Shown in pieces: positions 1 through 8,079 of a stretch of DNA of 54,659 bases. Numbering within the stretch: the stretch's first letter is position 1; every line of letters starts with the position of its first letter. The stretch comes from Candidatus Scybalocola faecipullorum (GTDB lineage: Bacteria; Bacillota; Clostridia; Lachnospirales; Lachnospiraceae), in contig DVJY01000030.1 in NCBI GenBank assembly GCA_018716485.1, positions 1-54,659 on the forward strand. The letters run 5' to 3'. A program made the position numbers and the translations under genes. A model generated the notes under the pieces. The model did not search any database and was not told the DNA's origin. It worked only from the letters and a program-made list of their open reading frames with translations.

Positions 1-239
1 TAGGTATGGGTGTGCTGATATAGATTTCCCATCACAGCAAAGAAAGCAGTTTTGTCCCCATGAAAGCAGCTCCAAGAATGAAAGCACACATTCGGTTTGC
101 CGTTTTCTTTCCAAGTGGTAATTGCAAACAGAACGGCCGGTATTCCTGATGTTACTTCAAAATGAGAAAACAATTCGAATTCTTCTGGATATGAAGGCTT
201 GAAATATTTTGGAAAATCTTTGCCAATCTCTATTTTCAC
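1..239 (-). CDS. flavin reductase family protein (5' part, cut by window edge)
   Basis: Minus-strand frame open from a GTG at 239 to the window edge, giving 79 N-terminal residues beginning MKIEIGKDFPKYFKPSYPEE. A strong AGGAGG lies 8 bases upstream, and a TATAAT -10 box at 276-281 reads the same way. The segment 'GIPAVLFAITTWKENGKPN' followed by 'HSWSCFHGD' resembles the N-terminus of small FMN-binding split-barrel (flavin reductase/flavoredoxin) proteins. The rest of the gene, with most of the flavin pocket, is outside the window, so the substrate cannot be judged. The family call is from overall sequence resemblance. Confidence 0.6.
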   Translation of the reverse strand, partial: MKIEIGKDFPKYFKPSYPEEFELFSHFEVTSGIPAVLFAITTWKENGKPNVCFHSWSCFHGDKTAFFAVMGNLYQHTHT

Positions 240-373
240 TAGGGCACCTCCTACAAAAATCCAATCTTTTCCCCCATTATACCTTTTCTACTTACCGTTG
301 AGAAGATGTTTTCGTGCCTCTCGCTAAAATATTTGTAGCCCCCAACAAGAACAAGAAGCGGAAATTGTCAAGC

Positions 374-412
374 AAAAAAATGAGCAGCCCGATCCTCAAA
401 ATCGACCTGCTC
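374..412 (-). terminator. Rho-independent terminator of the tRNA cluster
   Basis: GAGCAG (382-387) pairs with CTGCTC (407-412), and the inner GAT/ATC extends the stem. On the minus strand it is followed by a run of seven T (positions 380-374). It lies directly downstream of tRNA-Leu, the last gene of the tRNA cluster. Confidence 0.8.
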
Positions 413-473
413 ACCCTATAAAAAACTACTCAAACCACTGATTTTTTAGTATGGGTTTAAGTATTACATCAAA

Positions 474-553
474 TGCGGATGACAGGAATCGAACCTGCAC
501 ACCGAAGTACCAGATCCTAAGTCTGGCGCGTCTGCCAGTTCCGCCACATCCGC
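474..553 (-). tRNA. tRNA-Leu(UAG)
   Basis: The acceptor stem GCGGATG pairs with CATCCGC. The anticodon stem CCAGA/TCTGG encloses loop CTTAGGA, giving anticodon TAG (reads CUA). An extra variable arm (TACTTCGGTG) fits a class II leucine tRNA. The T-loop is GTTCGATTC. CCA is not encoded. Last gene of the cluster. Confidence 0.93.
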
Positions 554-573
554 GCAATCGCGTCAACCACTTT

Positions 574-585
574 CGGGTGTATCGC
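574..585 (-). repeat. terminator-trailing motif, copy 1 (GCGATACACCCG)
   Basis: The minus strand reads GCGATACACCCG just after the hairpin and T-rich run that follow tRNA-Lys. The same 12-mer, or a one-base variant, follows two other minus-strand terminators in this window (12325-12336 and 45429-45440). Confidence 0.5.
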
Positions 586-598
586 GAAAGAAAATTAT

Positions 599-622
599 AG
601 CCTTGAAGATGGCTTCAAGGCT
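599..622 (-). terminator. hairpin terminator or processing stem after tRNA-Lys
   Basis: A 10-bp perfect stem AGCCTTGAAG/CTTCAAGGCT with a 4-base loop, followed on the minus strand by ATAATTTTC. It lies 6 bases past the 3' end of tRNA-Lys. The T-run is weak, so it may be a partial terminator or processing stem within the tRNA operon. Confidence 0.6.
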
Positions 623-627
623 AATCA

Positions 628-700
628 TGAGACATCGGGGATTCGAACCCCGGACAACTTGATTAAAAGTCAAGTGCTCTACCTACTGAGCTAATATCCC
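628..700 (-). tRNA. tRNA-Lys(UUU)
   Basis: The acceptor stem GGGATAT pairs with ATGTCTC. Anticodon stem CTTGA/TCAAG encloses CTTTTAA, giving anticodon TTT. The T-arm is CGGGG/CCCCG with TTCGAAT. Its 5' leader and first 14 bases are duplicated upstream at 817-855. Confidence 0.94.
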
Positions 701-855
701 ATATTCATTTATATATATAAGACATTCGCTCAGTAGGTTGCGCCGTTCTTTCTCGCTTCGCTCCCAAGAACTACCTTCGCACTAGACTCGGCACTGCCTC
801 GCCAAGGGCTCAGGCATGAGCTAATATCCCATATTCATTTATATATAAGACATTC
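687..855 (-). repeat. partial tRNA-Lys duplication flanking an 89-bp GC-rich insert
   Basis: Positions 687-727 (tRNA-Lys 5' end plus AT-rich leader) recur almost exactly at 817-855, with one AT dinucleotide fewer. The second copy contains only the first 14 bases of the tRNA (GGGATATTAGCTCA). The 89 bases between (728-816) start, on the plus strand, with GCTCAGTAGG, which is an inverted copy of the tRNA-Lys D-arm (682-691). Nothing in it looks coding. It may be a tRNA-derived repeat or the scar of a rearrangement. Confidence 0.7.
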
Positions 856-878
856 TAATATCCTATATTCTTTTTAAG

Positions 879-951
879 CTGGGCTAGTTGGATTCGAACC
901 AACGTAATGCAGGAGTCAAAGTCCTGTGCCTTACCGCTTGGCGATAGCCCA
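879..951 (-). tRNA. tRNA-Gln(UUG)
   Basis: Acceptor stem TGGGCTA/TAGCCCA. Anticodon stem CAGGA/TCCTG encloses CTTTGAC, giving anticodon TTG. The T-arm is GTTGG/CCAAC with TTCGAAT. The U1-A72 pair is typical of bacterial tRNA-Gln. Confidence 0.94.
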
Positions 952-959
952 ATAGGCAA

Positions 960-1034
960 GGTGGGTACAGGGACTCGAACCCTGGGCCTCCAGAGCCACA
1001 ATCTGGCGCGCTAACCAACTGCGCCATACCCACC
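960..1034 (-). tRNA. tRNA-His(GUG)
   Basis: Acceptor stem GTGGGTA/TACCCAC with the extra G at -1 (1034) opposite C73 (960), the hallmark of tRNA-His. Anticodon stem CCAGA/TCTGG encloses TTGTGGC, giving anticodon GTG. Confidence 0.94.
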
Positions 1035-1067
1035 ATAGATGAATTTCTGAATGACTCAGAAATCAAA

Positions 1068-1141
<74 letters not shown>

Positions 1142-1185
1142 ATGGGTAGTAATTGGATTACTATTCAATTTTGCCTTCCCGGCAA

Positions 1186-1256
1186 AGCGGGTGATGGGAA
1201 TCGAACCCACGTATCCAGCTTGGAAGGCTGGTGTTCTACCATTGAACTACACCCGC
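1186..1256 (-). tRNA. tRNA-Gly(UCC)
   Basis: Acceptor stem GCGGGTG/CACCCGC. Anticodon stem CCAGC/GCTGG encloses CTTCCAA, giving anticodon TCC. The T-arm is GTGGG/CCCAT with TTCGATT. Confidence 0.93.
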
Positions 1257-1269
1257 ATCTTGAGTTAAA

Positions 1270-1344
1270 TCGGGGTGACAGGATTCGAACCTGCGACCTC
1301 CTGATCCCAAATCAGGCGCTCTAGCCAAGCTGAGCCACACCCCG
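1270..1344 (-). tRNA. tRNA-Pro(UGG)
   Basis: Acceptor stem CGGGGTG/CACCCCG. Anticodon stem CCTGA/TCAGG encloses TTTGGGA, giving anticodon TGG. First gene behind the cluster promoter at 1385-1413. Confidence 0.94.
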
Positions 1345-1384
1345 TTTCCAGCGCGTCTTTCGCGCTTTCCTCAACGCAAGATAC

Positions 1385-1413
1385 ATTATATTATAGACTT
1401 CCTATTCTGTCAA
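1385..1413 (-). promoter_or_regulatory. consensus sigma-A promoter of the tRNA cluster
   Basis: On the minus strand TTGACA (1413-1408), 17-bp spacer, TATAAT (1390-1385). Both hexamers are perfect. Upstream (about 1416-1445) is a run of A-tracts that fits an UP element, as expected for a stable RNA operon. Confidence 0.88.
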
Positions 1414-1492
1414 CACCTTTTTTCAATTTTTTTAATTTTTTTAAAAGTTTAGACAATACCCACTCTTTAGGCCGGTTTCCCGCCCGTCCTCT

Positions 1493-1975
1493 TCAGTAAT
1501 AATTCACCGCTGCGTGGATTTCGCCGTCCTCTTCAATATTCATAATAATATACGACGGCCGGCGATTTTCCTGTCGCGGGAAAGATAAACTGCCCGGATT
1601 GAGGCACAGAAAATCATCATGTTTTTCGATGAGCGGACGATGTGTATGTCCGAAAATGGCAATATCACAGTCTCTGGATTTTGCCTCCTCAATAATCTGT
1701 TCCGTACCGAAACTGACATAATAATAATGCCCATGTGACAAAAAGGCTCTGTGATATCTTCCCAGTTCAATCACTTTCTCTTTTGGAAGCGATGAAAAAA
1801 AGTCATTATTGCCGGCAACCATTTCCACCGGACACGGTGCAATTGCCTCAATAAAGTCTTCGCCTCCTTCAATATCGCCCAAATGAATCAGCAGATCAAT
1901 GGGCGGTACATATTCAAGAATTCTTTCCAAATTTAAATTTTTACCATGCGTGTCACTGACAATCAGTATTTTCAT
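1493..1975 (-). CDS. YfcE/MJ0936-type metallophosphoesterase
   Basis: 160 residues, full length for the small YfcE/MJ0936 phosphodiesterase family. Metal-binding motifs are in order: DTHG (8-11), GDIEGG (33-38), GNND (55-58), SHGH and GHTH. These are the conserved ligands of a dinuclear metal centre that cleaves phosphodiesters. It is cytosolic, with no signal peptide. The start is 18 bases after the rdgB stop, with GGAG upstream. The rdgB-yfcE pairing is common in Clostridia and suggests a shared transcript; the natural substrate is unknown. Confidence 0.88.
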   Translation of the reverse strand: MKILIVSDTHGKNLNLERILEYVPPIDLLIHLGDIEGGEDFIEAIAPCPVEMVAGNNDFFSSLPKEKVIELGRYHRAFLSHGHYYYVSFGTEQIIEEAKSRDCDIAIFGHTHRPLIEKHDDFLCLNPGSLSFPRQENRRPSYIIMNIEEDGEIHAAVNYY

Positions 1976-1993
1976 AGGTTTCTATCTCCATCT

Positions 1994-2590
1994 CTATTTT
2001 AACCGATCCCCGATGGCATCTCTAAGCGCCCGGAGCGCCTTGCCTCTGTGGCTGATTTCATTTTTCACATCAGGCTCAAGCTGCGCGCTCATACAACCGT
2101 ATTCAGGAACAAAGAAAATAGGATCATAACCAAAACCATTTTCACCGGCAATTTCATAACCGATCATGCCCTCGATCGTTCCCCGGCGCGTAACTTCTGT
2201 GCCATCCGGAAATACAGCAGCCATCACACAGACAAATCTTGCTGTGCGCTTTTCTTCCGGGACATTTTCCATCTTATCCAGAATATATTGATTTTTAACA
2301 TCGTAAGACGTATTTTCTCCAAGGAATCGTGCTGAATAGACTCCCGGGGCCCCGTCAAAATAATCAATTTCCAGTCCTGAATCATCTGCGAGGACAATAT
2401 CTCCCGTCATTTTCATAATCGTTCTTGCTTTAATCAGAGCATTTTCCTCAAAAGTCGTACCATTCTCGTCGATATCGACATCAATGCCGGCCTCTTTCAT
2501 CGATACAATTTCTACCGGAAAATCTTTTAAGATCATCCGGATCTCCCTGAGTTTTCCTTCATTGCCTGTGGCAAAGATTATTCTTTTCAT
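1994..2590 (-). CDS. rdgB: RdgB/HAM1 XTP/dITP pyrophosphatase
   Basis: 198 residues from ATG 2590. The protein opens MKRIIFATGNEGKLREI, the Ham1 nucleotide-binding signature, then LADDSGLEIDYFDGAPGVYSAR and FGYDPIF, and ends with SHRGKALR. It hydrolyses non-canonical purine triphosphates (XTP, dITP) to monophosphates and so cleans the nucleotide pool. The frame is open further upstream, but that extension would run into the preceding protease gene. ATG 2590 has AGAGGA upstream and starts exactly at the conserved motif, so it is preferred. Confidence 0.95.
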   Translation of the reverse strand: MKRIIFATGNEGKLREIRMILKDFPVEIVSMKEAGIDVDIDENGTTFEENALIKARTIMKMTGDIVLADDSGLEIDYFDGAPGVYSARFLGENTSYDVKNQYILDKMENVPEEKRTARFVCVMAAVFPDGTEVTRRGTIEGMIGYEIAGENGFGYDPIFFVPEYGCMSAQLEPDVKNEISHRGKALRALRDAIGDRLK

Positions 2591-2601
2591 GATGTATTCC
2601 T

Positions 2602-4293
2602 CTATTCTATTTGATCTGTAAATGCTTTCAGACAGAGATTGCAGGCATAATTTTCTTCCGCCCGCTGCCAATATCTGCCGTCATAGCTGATATATCCTTC
2701 ACCGTCGCTTAAATCCGCATCAAATTCATGATGCTCACCATTGTATTCGATGGCGACCGGATGCACTGCATCTTCTGTAAATATTTTCACAATGACCGCA
2801 AAATCTCCAGACACTGTAATATTACCATCAAACGGCACCGTATAGTAGCCGGTTTCCTCAATAAATCCGCTTTTTAAAAAGATACCGCTGTCAAGATTTT
2901 GAGATGATGCCTTTTCTCTGACAACATAAATTTCATAGCTTGTCTCAGGCGCTGTCGCATAAAAAGACACAGCTTTAAGCGCTTCAATGCCGTCTGCCGA
3001 ATATTTATTGGCAAAATAAGCTTCCGGCTCATTATAACCGATAGCGCCAATCCATCCAAGACGGTCTGTCTGATAAATTTTATCGTAATTATCCGCATCT
3101 TCAACTTTTGTATACACCATATTATTCCTGCCGATATTTGTATCTTCATAGGAAATGTAAAAGCAGCCGCCGTCGCCGAAATTTTGCCCCCAGCTGTTTT
3201 GGCACAAAAAGGCGCCGTCATGCTCCGGCACATATTTAAACCGGTTTTTATCATAATGATCATCCCAGCCGATAATAATAATGTCGTGATTTGCCAAAGC
3301 AGTGCCGCCATAATAATAGCTGGCTTCTGCCGCGCTGTAATATTCGGAGTCCATATTGGCCACTTCAATATCCGAATAGAAGGAACTCTGCACAGCTCCG
3401 CAGGTCATGATCATCCGCTTGATCGTATCATAATCTTTTTCGGCAATATTCACTGCCTCCTGAAGATGTCTTACCGGCGTCAAAGACGCATCCGTCTGAT
3501 TGTCTCCGTAAGGATCGTCCTGTTCTCTGACAGGACCGCTCCATGATGTCAGATAAGCCAGTGCAATGTTATAATCGCCGCCGTCGTTTTGTGAAATATT
3601 AAAACCGTTAAGCAATGACAGATGGTCAACCGCAAAAGTCTCTGATGTCTTTGGCAGAAGTGTGGATTCAAGTGCAGATAATGAAGCAAATGCCCAACAT
3701 GTCCCCAGATTTCCCTGACTTCTTGCCTCAGGCACTCTGCCGTAATCTCTCAGGTCATAGCTGTCCGGAAGGGCGGCCAAAGCACTGCCGCCCTCAATAT
3801 CAATCCTGTTCAAAGACTCATCCCATGTAAAATCCATATGAAACAGCCGGGCTGCCGTTTCAGCCGATATATAAACTGTGTCATTTTTCAGCATAACTGT
3901 CGGTTCCGATACCTGTATACTGTCAGAACCTTCTGTCAAAATACCGTCTTGTGAAATCAGGAACGACTCCCCGTCTTTTTCCATGCGCACCGTCTGACTG
4001 TCCATACGTTCCACACTGCATTCAAAAATCCGGCTGATTGTTCCCGAATCCGCCATCCAGATCAGGTCATCTGTCATAAACAATTTGGACGACGGCAAAA
4101 GATCCAGCCGGCTGTCATTAATATAAACTTCCACCGGCACGCTGTTGACGGCATCTGCTTTTTTTACTCCGTAAAAACTGGAAATAACCTCCGCCGCTTT
4201 ATCCGACACATCTTCTGCCATTCCTCCAAAATAAAGCAGACATCCGACTCCGGCAATGCAAATCACACCGATCAGCTTTTTTATAATTTTCAC
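2602..4293 (-). CDS. papain-like (C1) cysteine protease with N-terminal membrane anchor and accessory domains
   Basis: 563 residues. An N-terminal hydrophobic stretch (about 5-24) is a signal or membrane anchor. Residues 52-168 (VEVYINDSRL... to ISAETAARLF) look like a copper-amine-oxidase-N type domain often found on clostridial surface proteins. The C1 protease domain begins LPDSYDLRDYG at 175. Catalytic residues are Gln193, Cys199 (GTCWAFAS), His336 (NHDIIIIGW) and Asn366 (QNSWG). The C-terminal part fits the lectin-like domain seen in clostridial C1 proteases. The GTG start abuts the stop of the upstream methyltransferase, with AGGAGA inside that gene, so the two are probably translationally coupled. 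The substrate is unknown; extracellular protein turnover is inferred. Confidence 0.85.
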   Translation of the reverse strand: MKIIKKLIGVICIAGVGCLLYFGGMAEDVSDKAAEVISSFYGVKKADAVNSVPVEVYINDSRLDLLPSSKLFMTDDLIWMADSGTISRIFECSVERMDSQTVRMEKDGESFLISQDGILTEGSDSIQVSEPTVMLKNDTVYISAETAARLFHMDFTWDESLNRIDIEGGSALAALPDSYDLRDYGRVPEARSQGNLGTCWAFASLSALESTLLPKTSETFAVDHLSLLNGFNISQNDGGDYNIALAYLTSWSGPVREQDDPYGDNQTDASLTPVRHLQEAVNIAEKDYDTIKRMIMTCGAVQSSFYSDIEVANMDSEYYSAAEASYYYGGTALANHDIIIIGWDDHYDKNRFKYVPEHDGAFLCQNSWGQNFGDGGCFYISYEDTNIGRNNMVYTKVEDADNYDKIYQTDRLGWIGAIGYNEPEAYFANKYSADGIEALKAVSFYATAPETSYEIYVVREKASSQNLDSGIFLKSGFIEETGYYTVPFDGNITVSGDFAVIVKIFTEDAVHPVAIEYNGEHHEFDADLSDGEGYISYDGRYWQRAEENYACNLCLKAFTDQIE

Positions 4294-5451
4294 TTAACTC
4301 TCCTGTCTCCTCACTTTCGGAGGCTTCGGACCCGAAAACTGGTAAAGGTATGTTTTTAGCATACCGTTGTAGATCTTACGGTTCTTGTCCGCTTTCCGTC
4401 CTATATAACGCTGCGCGTCTTCATAGGAAGTCAGTATGTAGTACGACCACCCGTCCAAGCGTCCGAAAGCCTCGCCCATTTCCTTATATAACTGCGGAAG
4501 TGCCGCTTTTTCTTCAAGGCGCTCACCATACGGCGGGTTTGTAATAATAAAGCCGTATTTTTTCGGATGGTGAAGTTCGCTGACCGGACGCTGCTGAAAA
4601 TGAATCAGTTTGTCCACCCCGGCATCCTTTGCATTTTGTCTGGCACAACGGATAATCTCATCGTCAATGTCATATCCTTGTATATCCATGGAAATATCCG
4701 GATTCATTTCATCATTTGCTTCTTCGATAGCATCATACCAAAGCTTCGGCGCAAATAAATGTTTCCATTTTTCCGCCGCAAATGCCCGATTGAGCCCCGG
4801 TGCGATGTTGGCGCCGATCATCGCCGCTTCGATGGGAAAGGTCCCGCTGCCGCAGAACGGATCCACAAGTATTCTGTCAGCCTTCCACGGCGTCAGCAGT
4901 ATAATTGCTGCCGCCAGTGTCTCAGAGACCGGCGCTCTTGAGGTGAGCCGCCGATAGCCCCTTTTATGCAGATGTTCCCCGCTCGTATCCAAAGCCACCG
5001 TCACTTCATCCTTATAGATAAAAACTCTCAGCGGATACGCTTCGCCGCTTTCTTCAAACCAGCTGGTATGATAATGTTTTTTCAAACGCTCGACAATCGC
5101 TTTTTTTACAATAGACTGTATATCCGGCGCAGAATAGAGTTTGCTTTTGGCTGTCGAAGCTTTTTTTACCCAAAACTTTGCATCTTTAGGAAGGACATCT
5201 TCCCATGGGATTTTACTCACGCCCTGAAATAATTCTTCAAAAGACTCTGCATGAAATCTCCCAAGATTCAGTAAAACTCTTTCGGCGGTTCTTAAAAACA
5301 TATTGGCACGGACAATGGCCTCATCATCCCCCGAAAAGGTTACTCTGCCGTCTTCTACTCTTTTAATGTCATAGCCAAGATCATAAATCTCTTTTTTTAA
5401 AACAGCTTCCATGCCGAAATGACACGGTGCCGTGATTTCATATAATTTCAT
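4294..5451 (-). CDS. THUMP-domain RNA methyltransferase (RlmL N-half/YpsC type)
   Basis: 385 residues. An N-terminal ferredoxin-like/THUMP region (1-160) is followed by a Rossmann methyltransferase domain with VDPFCGSGTFPIEAA (SAM-binding loop) and the catalytic ITNPPYGERL motif. This layout matches the stand-alone Firmicute enzymes related to the N-terminal half of RlmL, which make N2-methylguanosine in 23S rRNA. The exact modified base is inferred from the family. It heads the run methyltransferase, protease, rdgB, yfcE. Confidence 0.9.
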   Translation of the reverse strand: MKLYEITAPCHFGMEAVLKKEIYDLGYDIKRVEDGRVTFSGDDEAIVRANMFLRTAERVLLNLGRFHAESFEELFQGVSKIPWEDVLPKDAKFWVKKASTAKSKLYSAPDIQSIVKKAIVERLKKHYHTSWFEESGEAYPLRVFIYKDEVTVALDTSGEHLHKRGYRRLTSRAPVSETLAAAIILLTPWKADRILVDPFCGSGTFPIEAAMIGANIAPGLNRAFAAEKWKHLFAPKLWYDAIEEANDEMNPDISMDIQGYDIDDEIIRCARQNAKDAGVDKLIHFQQRPVSELHHPKKYGFIITNPPYGERLEEKAALPQLYKEMGEAFGRLDGWSYYILTSYEDAQRYIGRKADKNRKIYNGMLKTYLYQFSGPKPPKVRRQES

Positions 5452-5568
5452 TATGTATTATATGGCCCGGCAATGTCAGACCATATCCCCTTTCTTTTGC
5501 TGTACATATGAAACGGCTGCGTCGCTGCCGCATAACATAACAGTAAACCATTTTTAGTATACCCTTTT

Positions 5569-5862
5569 TCAGTGTCTCCCGCAAGCTAAAAATCCGCCGA
5601 TCAGACTGAGTGTTTCATAGCCGCACTCTGACATACGTCTGGCAGCCATCAGACTTGTACCACCGTGTTCACAGTATAAAATATAAATTCTGTCCGCTGG
5701 CATACAGCAGAATGTCCCAATCAGCTTTTTATAAGGTATGTTGACGGCTCCGGGAATGTGAGCATGCCGGTAGGCCGTTTCATCTCTGACATCGATGATG
5801 ACACAGTCAGAACGTCCTAAAAACCGGCCGATGTCTCCCGGGCAAATGGTTCCGAGACTCAT
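5569..5862 (-). CDS. single-domain rhodanese-like protein
   Basis: 97 residues from ATG 5862 (GGCGGGG upstream); an in-frame GTG at 5880 is less convincing. One rhodanese fold: DVRDETAYRHAHIPGAVNIPY, then the active-site loop YCEHGGTS with the persulfide-forming cysteine, then GGF near the end. Such proteins carry sulfane sulfur in the cytosol. There is no partner next door to show the acceptor. It is separated from the downstream methyltransferase gene by more than 100 bases. Confidence 0.85.
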   Translation of the reverse strand: MSLGTICPGDIGRFLGRSDCVIIDVRDETAYRHAHIPGAVNIPYKKLIGTFCCMPADRIYILYCEHGGTSLMAARRMSECGYETLSLIGGFLACGRH

Positions 5863-5931
5863 GATTGTCCCCGCCTTCACATATGATATATATTCAGCTT
5901 ATGCGCCGAATATGCCTGCTGTGAACATCAT

Positions 5932-8055
5932 TTAGAAATGAATATCGATTTGAACCGGTGTCTTCCCTGTCAATTCTATACTTCTTTCGTCAGGCTGGGA
6001 TGTCCCCACATACAGTCTGAAATGCCTGCTGTCCATCTTTTTGCTGCCGTCTGTATCCACAACCTTCAAAGCGTCCGACGATATGCGCAGCCGTACGTTC
6101 CCTGATTCCCCCGGCCGCAGACAAATTTTCTCAAAGGCACACAGGCTGTAGTTTGGCACAGCAAGCGGTGACTCCAGATCTTTGATATATACCTGAACAA
6201 CTTCGCTGCCTTCCATCTCACTGCTGTTTTTAAGTACAGCCTCTATTTCCATATCTTCGCCCAAAACAGGCTGCTGTACCAATTGTGCTTCGGTAATATC
6301 AATCTGTGCGTATCCAAGCCCGTATCCGAACGGATACAACGGTTTTTTCGTCATATATCTGTAAGTTCTCTCCCGCATACTATAGTCCTCAAAATCCGGC
6401 AGATCATCATCAGACATATAAAATGTCACCGGCAGTTTGCCTGAAGGAGATACTTTTCCGAATAAAATATCCGCCACAGCGCTTCCACCCTCGGCGCCCG
6501 GATACCATGCCTGCAAAATTGCGCCGCACGTTTGATCCGCCATTCTTAAATCTACAGCGCTTCCTGTCATCAGGACAACGACCGTCGGCTTTCCTGCAGC
6601 CGCAACTTTTTCAATCAGTTCTTCCTGAACTTTAGGCAGCTTCAATGACGGCTTGTCGCCGGAAGCGTAAGAGTTGCCAGCGTCGCCTTCCTCTCCTTCC
6701 AAAGTTTCATCAAGACCGACACATAAAATAACTGCATCACTGTGTTCAGCCGCTGTCAGAGCCTCCGCCATTCGGTCCTGTCTCCCGGCCAGACTTTCCA
6801 CACGATCCTTGAACAAATGGCAGCCCTCCGAATAGAAAATGTCCGTATCGTCCCCTGCTGCCTGGCGTATACCTTCAAGGATTGTCACATACCCCGGTGC
6901 CGTACCGTGGTAATTGCCCATCAGCGGGCGCCTGCTGTCCGCATTCGGTCCGATCACTGCCAATTTTCGGATATGTCTTAAATCCAGCGGCAGTACATGA
7001 TCATTTTTAAGAAGTACGCAGCCCTCACGCGCCAGATCCACCGCTGCTTTTCTGTGAGCTTTGCAGGCCACAACTTCATACGGAATATGATCATATTCAC
7101 TGCCATCGAACAGGCCGAGCATATAGCGTACAGTCATCATACGCTCCGCAGATTGTGTAATCAGCGATTCATCGATCAGTCCTGCCTTGGCAGCCTCCAC
7201 CAAATGGAGGTACGTCACGCCGCAGTTAAGATCGCATCCGCGCTCAATCGCCAGCGCAGCCGATTCTCCTGCATTTTTCGTCACTTTGTGATGTTCGTGG
7301 AAGTCCGTCAGCGCCCAGCAGTCTGAAACATAATGTCCCTGAAAGCCCCACTGTCCTCTGAGCACTTCCTCCATTAAATAATGATGCGCACATGTCGGCT
7401 CGCCATTGACACAACTATACGCCCCCATCACTGCTTCCACGCCGGCCTCTTTAACAAGCGCCTCAAATGCCGGCAGATATGTTTCCCACAAATCTTTCAT
7501 ACTGACTTTCGCGTCAAATTCATGGCGCAGCGCTTCCGGCCCGCTGTGTGCCGCAAAATGCTTGGCGCACGCCGCAGCTTTCATCACACCGCCTTCGCCC
7601 TGAATGCCAAGGACAAAATTAACGCCCATGCGTGATGTCAGATACGGATCTTCACCATAAGTTTCGTGTCCCCGTCCCCATCGCGGGTCACGGAAAATAT
7701 TAATATTCGGCGACCAAAATGTCAGTCCTTTATAAATATCTCTGTCACCGTGTTTTGACGCTTCATTATATTTGGCGCGCCCCTCTTTTGCGATGATATC
7801 CCCCGCATTTTTGACCGCCCTGACATCAAAAGATGCTGCCATGCCGATGGGCTGAGGGAAAACTGTTGCCGTACCGGCCCGCGCCACCCCGTGCAGCGCT
7901 TCATTCCAGTAATTATACGCCGGAATACCGAGCCGGCTAATCTGCGCCGCATTATATTTTAACTGAGATGCTTTTTCTAAAAGTGTCATCTTTGCCACAA
8001 GCTCTTTTGCTTTTTTGCGTGCCTGCGCCCGCTCTTTTTCAAATAATCGTGCCAT
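5932..8055 (-). CDS. GH3 glycosidase, beta-xylosidase-like
   Basis: 707 residues. It has the (alpha/beta)8 barrel, a sandwich domain and a C-terminal fibronectin III-like domain, the full GH3 layout. NYWNEALHGVARAGTATVFPQ and DPRWGRGHETYGEDP are typical of the xylan 1,4-beta-xylosidase branch. KHFAAHS marks the sugar pocket. The predicted nucleophile is Asp245 in YVSDCWAL, and GLDETLEGEEGD in the second domain probably carries the acid/base. No signal peptide, so it would act on imported oligosaccharides. It lies 24 bases after a second GH3 gene and is probably co-transcribed with it. Beta-xylosidase specificity is inferred from the motifs. Confidence 0.9.
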   Translation of the reverse strand: MARLFEKERAQARKKAKELVAKMTLLEKASQLKYNAAQISRLGIPAYNYWNEALHGVARAGTATVFPQPIGMAASFDVRAVKNAGDIIAKEGRAKYNEASKHGDRDIYKGLTFWSPNINIFRDPRWGRGHETYGEDPYLTSRMGVNFVLGIQGEGGVMKAAACAKHFAAHSGPEALRHEFDAKVSMKDLWETYLPAFEALVKEAGVEAVMGAYSCVNGEPTCAHHYLMEEVLRGQWGFQGHYVSDCWALTDFHEHHKVTKNAGESAALAIERGCDLNCGVTYLHLVEAAKAGLIDESLITQSAERMMTVRYMLGLFDGSEYDHIPYEVVACKAHRKAAVDLAREGCVLLKNDHVLPLDLRHIRKLAVIGPNADSRRPLMGNYHGTAPGYVTILEGIRQAAGDDTDIFYSEGCHLFKDRVESLAGRQDRMAEALTAAEHSDAVILCVGLDETLEGEEGDAGNSYASGDKPSLKLPKVQEELIEKVAAAGKPTVVVLMTGSAVDLRMADQTCGAILQAWYPGAEGGSAVADILFGKVSPSGKLPVTFYMSDDDLPDFEDYSMRERTYRYMTKKPLYPFGYGLGYAQIDITEAQLVQQPVLGEDMEIEAVLKNSSEMEGSEVVQVYIKDLESPLAVPNYSLCAFEKICLRPGESGNVRLRISSDALKVVDTDGSKKMDSRHFRLYVGTSQPDERSIELTGKTPVQIDIHF

Positions 8056-8079
8056 TTCTTTTCTCCTCTGATCAGTGAA

